A stretch of DNA of 39,884 nt from Mucilaginibacter sp. GTDB taxonomy: Bacteria; Bacteroidota; Bacteroidia; Sphingobacteriales; Sphingobacteriaceae. The notes beneath the pieces are model-generated. The model did not search any database. It saw only the letters and a list, made by a program, of their open reading frames with translations, and was not told where the DNA came from. Shown piece by piece: positions 25,613 to 34,200 of the stretch. The stretch covers positions 1-39,884 of the forward strand of contig NZ_JANYGH010000068.1 of assembly GCF_025362475.1 (NCBI RefSeq), given 5' to 3'. Each line of letters starts with the position of its first letter. The stretch's first letter is position 1. Made by a program: the position numbers and the translations under genes.

Positions 25613-28546
25613 ATGAGTAAAGAAGCAGAAAAAGATCCGTCGAAACATATCATTATAAAAGGGGCACGTGTTCATAACCTTAAAAACATGGATGTGGCTA
25701 TCCCCAAAAACAAGCTGGTTGTGGTTACGGGCATGTCGGGTTCGGGTAAGTCATCTCTCGCATTTGATACACTTTATGCCGAAGGTCAGCGCCGTTATGT
25801 AGAGAGCCTGTCATCATACGCACGCCAGTTTTTGGGCCGTATGAACAAGCCAGATGTAGATTATATTAAGGGCATTGCGCCCGCTATCGCTATTGAGCAA
25901 AAGGTAATTACCTCAAACCCGCGTTCAACAGTGGGTACCTCAACCGAGATTTACGATTACCTGAAGTTACTTTTCTCACGCATCGGCAAAACCATTTCGC
26001 CTGTATCGGGCCTCCCGGTAAAAAAGGATTCGGTGACCGATGTGGTGAATTTTATACTATCGCTGCCAAATGAAACCCAGGTAACTTTATTAGCGCCATT
26101 ATATCCGCATAATAACCGCAGCTTAAAAGAAGAGCTTGCCGTGTTAATGCAAAAAGGTTTTGTGCGGGTAGAGTACCAGGGCAAGCTGTCAAAAATAGAA
26201 GCTTTATTAGAAGATGCCAGCATAGTTGATGATGGCTCATGGCTTATTGAAGAGGCGAAAGGCGAAACCTTAAAGCTGAAAACTAAGAGCAAAAAAAAGG
26301 AAGTTGAAGCAGATACCGAAACTAACCTTACCACACATCAGTCATCACTTACCTCCTACTCAGCAGTAAGAATTGTGGTCGACCGCATACATAAAAACGA
26401 AGAAGATGAAACTGTAAGCCGCCTTGGCGATTCTATACAGACCACCTTTTTTGAGGGGAAAGGCGATTGCTACGTGCGTTACCAGGAACCGGATGCTGAC
26501 CAGGAAACGGAACGCTTTTTTTGCGACCGCTTTGAATTGGATGGCATAAAATTCGAAGAGCCGAGCCCCAATTTCTTCAGCTTTAATAACCCTTATGGCG
26601 CCTGCAAAAAATGCGAAGGCTATGGCAAGGTTATTGGCATTGATGAAGACCTGGTTATTCCGGATAAAAGCAAATCTGTTTATGAAGGTGCCATTGCACC
26701 ATGGCGCGGCGAAAAAATGCGCGAGTGGAACGATAATTTAGTAAAACATGCACTAAAATTTGACTTTCCGATCCATCGCCAGTATAACCAACTTACGGCC
26801 AAAGAGCAAAGGCTGTTGTGGACGGGTAATAAGTTTTTCCGTGGCCTTGATGAATTTTTCAAGGAGATGGAGGCGCAAACCTATAAAATTCAATACCGTG
26901 TTTTGCTATCGCGATACAGGGGTAAAACCAACTGCCCCGAATGTAAGGGCAGCCGTTTACGCCAGGATGCCTCATACGTAAAGATCAGCGAACGCTCCAT
27001 TACCGATGTGGTATTGATGCCTTTGGATAAAGCGCTGGAGTTTTTCCAGGGTTTAAAGCTAACCGAAACAGATTTAAAAATCGGCAAGCGTTTGCTCATG
27101 GAGATAACCAACCGCCTGGTGTTCCTGAATGATGTAGGCTTAGGCTATTTAACCCTCAACCGGTTATCAAACACCCTATCGGGCGGCGAATCACAGCGCA
27201 TTAACCTGGCTACTTCTTTAGGCAGTAGCCTGGTGGGCTCCATCTATGTATTAGATGAGCCAAGCATCGGTTTACACCCCCGCGATACCCAACGATTGAT
27301 AGGGGTACTTAAATCTCTTCGTGATGTAGGCAATACCGTTTTGGTAGTTGAGCACGAGGAAGAGATCATGAAAGCCGCAGACCATATTATTGATATTGGC
27401 CCGGAAGCAGGTACTCATGGAGGCGAGTTGATATTTACCGGCACCTATGACGAAATTATAAAGGACGATAACAGTTTAACCGGCAGATATTTGAGTGGCA
27501 AAGAAGAAATTGCTATACCCGCCACTCGCCGAAAATGGAATGATTTTATTGAGATAAAAGGCGCCCGCGAAAACAACCTGCAACACGTTAACGCTAAATT
27601 TCCGTTAGGAGTGCTTACGGTGGTTACGGGTGTATCCGGCTCGGGAAAAACGAGCCTGGTTAAACGTATTTTAGCGCCCGCGTTACAAAAAACGCTGGGC
27701 AATTACTCTGGCGAGCAAACCGGATCATACGACAGCATTGATGGCGATTATGCTAAAATTGAACAGGTAGAGATGGTGGACCAAAACCCTATCGGCCGTT
27801 CGTCGCGCTCAAACCCGGTTACTTATGTAAAAGCCTGGGATGAGATCCGTAACTTGTATGCCTCTCAACCAGTAGCCAAAGCAGCAGGCTTAAAGCCATC
27901 AGCATTCTCGTTTAACGTAGAGGGTGGTCGCTGTGATGTTTGCCAGGGCGAGGGCGAGGTGAAGATAGAGATGCAGTTTATGGCCGATATCTTTTTAACC
28001 TGCGAAACCTGCGGCGGCAACCGTTTTAAGCAGCATATCCTCGATATCACCTACAACGAAAAAAACGTTGCCGAAGTGCTGCATATGACTATTGATGAAG
28101 CACTCCTTTTCTTCGCCAAAGAGCCTAAGATCATCGCTAAAATAAAACCTTTGGTTGATGTTGGCTTGGGCTATGTGCAATTAGGTCAATCGTCAAATAC
28201 ACTATCAGGTGGCGAGGCACAGCGTATTAAGCTGGCATCTTTCCTGGTAAAGGGTAACAACACCCATAAAACACTTTTCATTTTTGATGAGCCGACTACG
28301 GGCTTACACTTTGCCGATATCAAAAAACTGCTTAAATCTTTTGATGCATTGCTGGATCATGGCAACACCATTATTGTAATTGAACACAATATGGATGTAA
28401 TAAAATGTGCCGACTGGGTCATCGACATCGGCCCCGAAGGTGGCGACCGTGGCGGTAAAGTTGTTTTTGAAGGCGTACCCGAGGCATTGATCAAAGAAAA
28501 AAAATCACATACCGGGCATTATTTAAAAGAACGATTCGGAAAATAA
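25613..28546 (+). CDS. uvrA: UvrABC excinuclease subunit A
   Basis: DNA-damage recognition ATPase of nucleotide excision repair, with two ABC modules. Seen: first Walker A GMSGSGKSSLAFDTLYAEGQ, zinc fingers (CKKCEGYGKVIG; CPECKGSRLRQ; CDVCQGEGEVKIEM; CETCGGNRFKQ), signature LSGGESQRINLATSLGSS, second Walker A GVSGSGKTSLVKR, and second signature LSGGEAQRIKLASFL. An upstream in-frame ATG at 25589 would add MNHELIRR, but that part comes from the word repeat, so I start at the ATG at 25613 (MSKEAEKDPSKH). About 25-30 low-complexity residues (roughly 230-260, KSKKKEVEADTETNLTTHQS) are extra relative to the family norm. The product is 977 residues. Secure. Confidence 0.97.
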   Translation: MSKEAEKDPSKHIIIKGARVHNLKNMDVAIPKNKLVVVTGMSGSGKSSLAFDTLYAEGQRRYVESLSSYARQFLGRMNKPDVDYIKGIAPAIAIEQKVITSNPRSTVGTSTEIYDYLKLLFSRIGKTISPVSGLPVKKDSVTDVVNFILSLPNETQVTLLAPLYPHNNRSLKEELAVLMQKGFVRVEYQGKLSKIEALLEDASIVDDGSWLIEEAKGETLKLKTKSKKKEVEADTETNLTTHQSSLTSYSAVRIVVDRIHKNEEDETVSRLGDSIQTTFFEGKGDCYVRYQEPDADQETERFFCDRFELDGIKFEEPSPNFFSFNNPYGACKKCEGYGKVIGIDEDLVIPDKSKSVYEGAIAPWRGEKMREWNDNLVKHALKFDFPIHRQYNQLTAKEQRLLWTGNKFFRGLDEFFKEMEAQTYKIQYRVLLSRYRGKTNCPECKGSRLRQDASYVKISERSITDVVLMPLDKALEFFQGLKLTETDLKIGKRLLMEITNRLVFLNDVGLGYLTLNRLSNTLSGGESQRINLATSLGSSLVGSIYVLDEPSIGLHPRDTQRLIGVLKSLRDVGNTVLVVEHEEEIMKAADHIIDIGPEAGTHGGELIFTGTYDEIIKDDNSLTGRYLSGKEEIAIPATRRKWNDFIEIKGARENNLQHVNAKFPLGVLTVVTGVSGSGKTSLVKRILAPALQKTLGNYSGEQTGSYDSIDGDYAKIEQVEMVDQNPIGRSSRSNPVTYVKAWDEIRNLYASQPVAKAAGLKPSAFSFNVEGGRCDVCQGEGEVKIEMQFMADIFLTCETCGGNRFKQHILDITYNEKNVAEVLHMTIDEALLFFAKEPKIIAKIKPLVDVGLGYVQLGQSSNTLSGGEAQRIKLASFLVKGNNTHKTLFIFDEPTTGLHFADIKKLLKSFDALLDHGNTIIVIEHNMDVIKCADWVIDIGPEGGDRGGKVVFEGVPEALIKEKKSHTGHYLKERFGK

Positions 28547-28854
28547 AACCGCTGCTTTTTTTTTCTGAACCAGATTAAGCAGACTTTCCAAATTATAGAA
28601 TTTCCCTTTGTTAGAGGCGCAAAATATGCGCCTCTAACTATATACAGCGTACATTCCAGTTTGAATTTGCACGCCGGAGACACCCTCTACGCACTCCACA
28701 TTAAAAATAATTTCAGCTTAAATTTTATTTTGATATTCCAATCAGGAATATTTACATTTGATACACAAAGCCTATAAACTAATCTATCTCCCTTTTAAAC
28801 AAGCCTTTAGCTTGCATATTTTTCTTTTATTGTTAACCACTAATCTATAAGATC
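28547..28854. other. Intergenic gap after uvrA with one perfect hairpin
   Basis: No gene found. The only structure is an 11-bp perfect stem: GTTAGAGGCGC (28610-28620) with GCGCCTCTAAC (28628-28638), loop AAAATAT. No T run follows, so a terminator is unlikely. Confidence 0.5.
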
Positions 28855-29451
28855 ATGCCAGGTACAAAAGAATTTTATGACGATGTCCGCCCCATGTTTG
28901 GCGGTCATATTTCACAAAGCCAGATTGATGGCATCGAAAACATTTTAAAAGCTATCGCAGAAGCCGGTATCACTGATGAACGCAAAGCAGCCTACATGCT
29001 GGCTACTGTTTTTCATGAATGTGCCAAAACCATGGAACCCATTGCCGAATTTGGTAAAGGCGCCGGGCACCCTTATGGTCAAAAGTTTAAAATGGGGAGT
29101 GGCCCTGGTCATCGCGTTGCCTACAGTTCCCCGGATAAATTATACTATGGCCGGGGTTATGTACAATTAACCTGGTATGAGAATTATGAAAGCATGGGTC
29201 GCTTGTTACACGTTGATTTGCTCAACAACCCCGAAATGGCCTTGCAGCCCGAAATTGCCGCAGCCATCCTGGTAAAAGGAATGAGCGGTGGCTTTTTCAC
29301 TGGCGCCGGTTTGGGTAAATATTTTAATGATAAAGTTACCGACTGGGTAAATGCCCGTAAAATAATTAATGGCCTTGATGCCGCCGAAATGATAGCCGGC
29401 TATGCGCAGGTTTTTCATAAAGGTTTGACCGAAGAGGTGGCTATGGCGTAG
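28855..29451 (+). CDS. GH19/lysozyme-like glycoside hydrolase, leaderless
   Basis: A 198-residue enzyme of the GH19 / lysozyme-like superfamily that cuts beta-1,4 linkages in chitin or peptidoglycan. The strongest mark is the GH19 signature YYGRGYVQLTWYENYE (residues 97-112); the candidate catalytic Glu is E55 in TVFHECAKTMEP, and E61 follows. No signal peptide or membrane segment is visible, as in phage endolysins or effectors needing another export route. The N-terminal stretch (MPGTKEFYDDVRPMFGGHIS) is part of the domain, so the start is not obviously shortened. It stands alone between uvrA and a repeat-filled region. Whether it is a domesticated phage gene, a toxin or a housekeeping hydrolase cannot be decided. 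Confidence 0.82.
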   Translation: MPGTKEFYDDVRPMFGGHISQSQIDGIENILKAIAEAGITDERKAAYMLATVFHECAKTMEPIAEFGKGAGHPYGQKFKMGSGPGHRVAYSSPDKLYYGRGYVQLTWYENYESMGRLLHVDLLNNPEMALQPEIAAAILVKGMSGGFFTGAGLGKYFNDKVTDWVNARKIINGLDAAEMIAGYAQVFHKGLTEEVAMA

Positions 29452-29567
29452 TGAAACTCGTGATTGCCAGAACTAAAACCTGGAGGAGAGGTTCCTATGA
29501 TTTAATGAAACGCATCGAGTTTTACTATCCGGAGGACACTGAAAGGAAAATGACGTTTGAAAAGTTT

Positions 29568-29658
29568 GTCATCCTGAGGAACGAAGGATCTATTCTCAGA
29601 CTGTACAGGTCGAAGAAGTATAGCGGAGAATAGATCCTTCACTATCGTTCAGGATGAC
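29568..29658. repeat. GTCAT-ended palindromic repeat, copy D (91 bp)
   Basis: Arms GTCATCCTGAGGAACGAAGG plus ATCTATTCTC and GAGAATAGATCC plus TTCACTATCGTTCAGGATGAC are complementary over most of their length. Confidence 0.85.
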
Positions 29659-29678
29659 AAAAGCTTTTTAGTAAATAT

Positions 29679-29774
29679 GTCATGGGTAGGCACGAAGCAA
29701 TCTCTACATAAAAAAGTCGAACTTGCATAGTCCCATCTGTACAGTTTGGAGATTGCTTCGTACCTCGCAATGAC
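29679..29774. repeat. GTCAT-ended palindromic repeat, copy E (96 bp)
   Basis: Begins GTCATGGGTAGGCACGAAGC and ends GCTTCGTACCTCGCAATGAC; the block AAGCAATCTC is mirrored by GAGATTGCTT. A different inner sequence from copy D but the same ends; only 20 bases away from it. Confidence 0.85.
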
Positions 29775-29857
29775 GGGTATTTTTTTTAACCCGATTTTTC
29801 AATAAAATCTCAGGTACTTAATTAAAGGATTTTTATTAGCCCAATCAGCCAACCAAC

Positions 29858-30028
29858 CTACTTGCCACCTGTTTTTATGTACATGTAAACTATACCTCCA
29901 ATAACGGTAATAGCTAATACAATAAGCCCGGTAACTCCTTTTTTCTTATCCTGGCGCATCAGCCAAACTAAAAATACAACCAATGGCAGTACAAATACCG
30001 CCCAGAATATTAATGATGGAATGTTCAT
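29858..30028 (-). CDS. Small membrane protein, 56 aa
   Basis: Reading on the minus strand from the ATG at 30026-30028 gives 56 residues and a TAG stop. It has a first hydrophobic segment (SLIFWAVFVLPLVVFLVWLM), a basic loop (RQDKKKGV) and a second hydrophobic segment (TGLIVLAITVIGGIVYMYI), then IKTGGK. The two-helix design with a positively charged cytoplasmic loop looks like a real small inner-membrane protein. Function unknown. It lies downstream of tsaD on the same strand, separated by a C-rich repeat. Confidence 0.65.
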   Translation of the reverse strand: MNIPSLIFWAVFVLPLVVFLVWLMRQDKKKGVTGLIVLAITVIGGIVYMYIKTGGK

Positions 30029-30030
30029 AT

Positions 30031-30121
30031 AGCCCCCTAACCCCCTAAAGGGGGAATGTTAAATTTATACAAAGTTAATGATTTCTATTCAAGCCTCCCC
30101 CCTTTAGGGGCCGGGGGGCTT
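30031..30121. repeat. C-rich inverted repeat overlapping the tsaD stop codon
   Basis: Left part AGCCCCCTAACCCCCTAAAG plus GGGGA and right part TCCCCCCTTTAGGGGCCGGG plus GGGCTT are near-perfect complements around a 35-base A/T-rich centre. The right end supplies the tsaD stop codon. Same design as the element at 6795. Confidence 0.7.
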
Positions 30122-31121
30122 AAAATATCATCCTCGCCATAGGTGCAATTTCCTGCCCTACAAATTCTCCTTTTAAATATTTATAGTAACCTGCAATGGC
30201 TATCATGGCCGCATTATCAGTACAATATTCCATTTTTGGAATAAAACTCTCCCAGCCATTTTTTTCACAAAGATCTGCTAAACCTAATCTTAAACCGGTA
30301 TTTGCCGATACTCCGCCTGCCAAAGCTAATTGCTTTATACCATATTCATTTGCGGCTTTCTGTAGCTTATTCAGCAATATGGTAACTATCCGTTTTTCAA
30401 CAGAGGCGCAAATATCCGGCAGGTTTTGACTTATAAAATCAGGGTTCTTTGCCACATTATCTCTTATGAAATATAGTATAGATGTTTTTAAGCCGCTAAA
30501 ACTAAAGTTAAACCCGGGGATCTGTGGTTCAGGAAATTTATACGCATCAGGATTACCCTGGCGCGCGTATTTATCAATCAACGGCCCACCCGGATATGGC
30601 AAGCCCAAAATCTTACTGGTTTTATCCATGGCCTCGCCGGCAGCGTCATCTAAAGTCTGGCCAATGATCTCCATATCAAAATAATCTTTCACCAACACTA
30701 TTTGCGTGTGCCCGCCAGATACCGTAAGGCACAAAAAAGGGAATATTGGTTTATGATCACCAATAAAATGCGCCAATATGTGGGCTTGCATGTGGTTTAT
30801 TTCAATAAGCGGAGCCTTTTGAGCCAGCGCAAATCCCTTTGCGAACGATACCCCAACTAAAAGTGAGCCTAAAAGTCCCGGACCGCGCGTAAAAGCTACT
30901 GCATCAATATCATTTTTGTTTACTTTTGCGTTCAATAATGCTTGTTGAACGGCCGGAACAATGTTTTGCTGATGAACTCTTGAGGCAAGCTCAGGAACAA
31001 CGCCCCCATATGCTTCGTGAATGCTTTGATTGGCAATAACATTGCTCAATATTACACCATCAACGCAAACAGAGGCCGAGGTATCATCACATGAAGATTC
31101 AATTCCTAATATTACAGGCAC
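30120..31121 (-). CDS. tsaD: tRNA N6-adenosine threonylcarbamoyltransferase TsaD
   Basis: Transfers threonylcarbamoyl to A37 of ANN-decoding tRNAs with TsaB/TsaE/TsaC; cytoplasmic. Seen: LGIESSCDDTSA (residues 5-16), metal ligands His110 and His114 in NHMQAHIL, AVAFTRGPGLLGSLLVG, the GHT of SGGHTQIVLV, DDAAGEAMDK, and the C-terminal CTDNAAM with the metal-binding Asp. 333 residues fits the family. The first codon is GTG at 31119-31121 (MPVILGIE); an upstream stop leaves no ATG. The last codons run into the C-rich repeat. Secure. Confidence 0.97.
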   Translation of the reverse strand: MPVILGIESSCDDTSASVCVDGVILSNVIANQSIHEAYGGVVPELASRVHQQNIVPAVQQALLNAKVNKNDIDAVAFTRGPGLLGSLLVGVSFAKGFALAQKAPLIEINHMQAHILAHFIGDHKPIFPFLCLTVSGGHTQIVLVKDYFDMEIIGQTLDDAAGEAMDKTSKILGLPYPGGPLIDKYARQGNPDAYKFPEPQIPGFNFSFSGLKTSILYFIRDNVAKNPDFISQNLPDICASVEKRIVTILLNKLQKAANEYGIKQLALAGGVSANTGLRLGLADLCEKNGWESFIPKMEYCTDNAAMIAIAGYYKYLKGEFVGQEIAPMARMIF

Positions 31122-31127
31122 GATTAT

Positions 31128-31249
31128 GAATTATTGATTTATTGAATCAGCTAAATAGCGATTTATGAATATTTCCCAAACTATCATTCAGTTAGATTGT
31201 AAATGAAGGGAAAAGCTCACTAAATCAACAATTCAGCAATTCACTAATT
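31128..31249. repeat. Inverted word repeat between tsaD and tamB
   Basis: Left block 31128-31151 (GAATTATTGATTTATTGAAT plus CAGC) is matched by the reverse complement of right block 31221-31249 (TAAATCAACAATTCAGCAAT plus TCACTAATT). It occupies the whole promoter/start region of tamB. Confidence 0.55.
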
Positions 31250-31297
31250 AAAAAACACAAAGTTATTAAAAAAGCACTCAAAATAGTACTCGGGCTG

Positions 31298-34200
31298 GTG
31301 TTGTTGATATTATTGACACTGAGCATACTTTTATTGGCTTTTCAATATAAACCCGTGCAAACCTGGGCCGCTAAAAAAGCGGCCAAATATTTGTCGGATG
31401 AATTGAAAACCACCGTATCTATAAAAACCCTGTACATAAGGCCTTTTAGCTCCGTTGTTATTGAGGGATTATATATCCTTGATAAAAAAAAGGATACCCT
31501 GTTAAACACACCTAAGCTTGCTGTAGATATCAACGGTTTCTCGCTGTTTAACAGCATAAAAAAGCGTGTTATCAATTTTGAAAATATTGAGCTGGACAAC
31601 GGCTCCTTTTACCTCAAAAAACAAAAAGATAGCACCACCAACCTTAAATTTATTATTGATTACTTCAACTCGGGCGGTACTGCCAAAAGCGATACCGCCA
31701 AAACTATCAGTAAACCCTGGACGCTTAATTTTGATAAGATTGTTATTAACAACTTTCATTTCAGGTATAAAAATCAGCTGGTTGATACAGTAATGCCACA
31801 GGTTAATTTTGAAGACATCGATGTTAAGCACTTCAGCACGGTATTATTAGGGATGGATCTTAAAAACCACCTGTTTAAAGCCAATGTGCAAAAATTAACA
31901 CTGCAGGAAAAAAGTGGTTTCTATGTTAAAAACCTACGCTCCAATCTCACTATTGATACCAACCAGATCCTGGCGCAAAACCTTCATATTAAAACAGGGC
32001 ACTCCGATCTGAAAGATTATTTCAGGATGCGGTTTAAATCATTTAACGATTTTAATGAATTTACAAGTAAGGTTTACATGGATGCCGATTTTAAATCATC
32101 ACGTGTATCATCGGCAGATATAGCTTACTTTACAAGTGGACTTGAAAAGGTAAGCTTTGATCTTGGCTTAGAAGGGCGCGCCAGGGGGCCGGTAAGCAAT
32201 CTAAAATCCAAAGGTGTTACCATCACCGCCGGCCAGGCTACGTTTATAAAGGGTGATTTTAATTTAAGAGGTTTGCCGGATTGGAACAACACCGTTCTTG
32301 AACTAAAGTTCGACCAGATCGCTTCCAACAAAAAAGATATTGACTACCTCATCAGTCATTTTTCAGGTCAGCCAAATCTTAAAGTTCCTGATATTGTAAA
32401 TAAATTCGGCAATATCAATTTCACCGGCAGGTTCACAGGTTTACAAAATGATTTTGTAGCATACGGTATTTTTAAAACCAAACTTGGCCGTTTCGATTCA
32501 GACATCAATTTAAAGATAGACAAAAAAGGCAACCCCAGCTATAGCGGCAAACTGGATGCCTTCAACTTTGATCTTGGAACGCTGCTTGACGAGAGTTCTC
32601 TGGGCCGCACCACTTTTACATCAAATATAAAAGGCAGTGGAAACGACATCAAAACACTGAGAGAACAGGGAGATGCCCGAATCAAATACATCGACTTTAA
32701 TAACTACACCTATAATAACCTAACCATCAAAGGCTCTTTTATAAAAAAACAGGCCAACGGGCATATCACCATTAATGATAAAAACGTAAAGCTTGATTTG
32801 AATGGAAAAGTTAATTTAAACCCCGAACTGCCATCCTATGATCTTACCGCAACCATTAAGGACGCCAAATTAAATGCATTAAAGCTCATAAAGGATACCA
32901 TTACCATAAGCGCACAGTTAAAAACAGCTTTCTCTGGTAATGATCTTAAAAACTTACAGGGCAATATCCTGCTATCGCCGGTTAGGGTGATTGACCCACG
33001 CAATAACTACCTGGTTGATTCGCTGTATATTTCGGCAAATGGTATGGGCGAATCGAGAGAAATAGCCCTGAATTCTGATTTTGCAGATGCCAATATTAAA
33101 GGCAGCTTTGACCTGGCCACACTGCCATCGTACTTTAAAACCATCGTTAAAAAATATATCCCATCGTTAAAAACCACTATTGTAACCCCCAAGCCCGAAC
33201 TTTTTGATTTTAACCTTACCGTTAAAAACCTCGATCCGCTTACGGCAATATTTCTACCCGATTTAAAAATACCAGACCGGGGAACAATTACCGGCAAATT
33301 TGATTCAAGGAATAAAACGGCTACGTTATCAGGCTATATTAAAACCATAAAATACGGTAAAACAATTTTCCACGATTTTATTATTGACGAAAGCACATCA
33401 GATAATTTGCTTGGCCTCAACCTTTCCTTAAGCAGGATTGATCTTACAGACAGCCTGTTTATAAAAGACATCAACATTACCAACTTCCTTAAAAATGATA
33501 GCCTCAACTTTAACATTAAGCTATCTGATAAAAACGCGGTAAATCAGCTGGATCTTTACGGCCTTGTTGAGTTTGGCCGCGATGCCACCGCCAAACTCAA
33601 ACTGCTGCCATCAGATGTGATACTGGAGAAAGAAAAATGGAAGATACAGGAACAGGTAAGCATTCGCATCCTTGATGGCAAAACACAGGTATCGGGTTTT
33701 GAGCTATCAAATGGCATACAAAAGGTACGCATAAACGGATTTATATCAGATAACCCAGCGGATGAGCTTAAGCTATCGTTTGAGAAATTCAACATGCGTA
33801 CGCTTAACCAGCTTACCAAAACCTCGGGGATATTTTTAAAAGGCGCACTTAATGGGGACGTTAAACTTACCGGCATCACCAAGTCGCCAGGGGTTGATGC
33901 GCATTTAACCATCGATTCCCTTACCATGAACAAAACCCTTATTGGTGATGTAAAACTGGTATCAACGCTGGGTAATGACCGCAAACAGGCGGATATGAAA
34001 CTTAATATCGTAAATCGCGGACTTGAAACCATGAACCTGAGCGGAATTTACGCTTTTGGGAAGGACACGGAAGATAACCTTGATTTTGATGTAAAAATGA
34101 ACCAAACAGAAGCCATCATTTTTGAGCCTTTTATCAAAGACCTGGTTTCTGACATTAAAGGAAATGTATCTACCAATTTAAAACTCACCGGAAGTCCCTT

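Larger units (their letters stand above)
29452..29857. other. Repeat-filled gap after the GH19-type gene
   Basis: Contains two GTCAT-ended palindromes (copies D and E) in tandem. A 60-residue ORF inside (29451-29633) overlaps copy D and is rejected. No other gene visible. Confidence 0.6.

Noticed and set aside
29451..29633. 60-residue plus-strand ORF after the GH19-type gene
   Set aside because: Its second half is copy D of the palindromic repeat and the first half has no family features; it also starts within the previous stop region.
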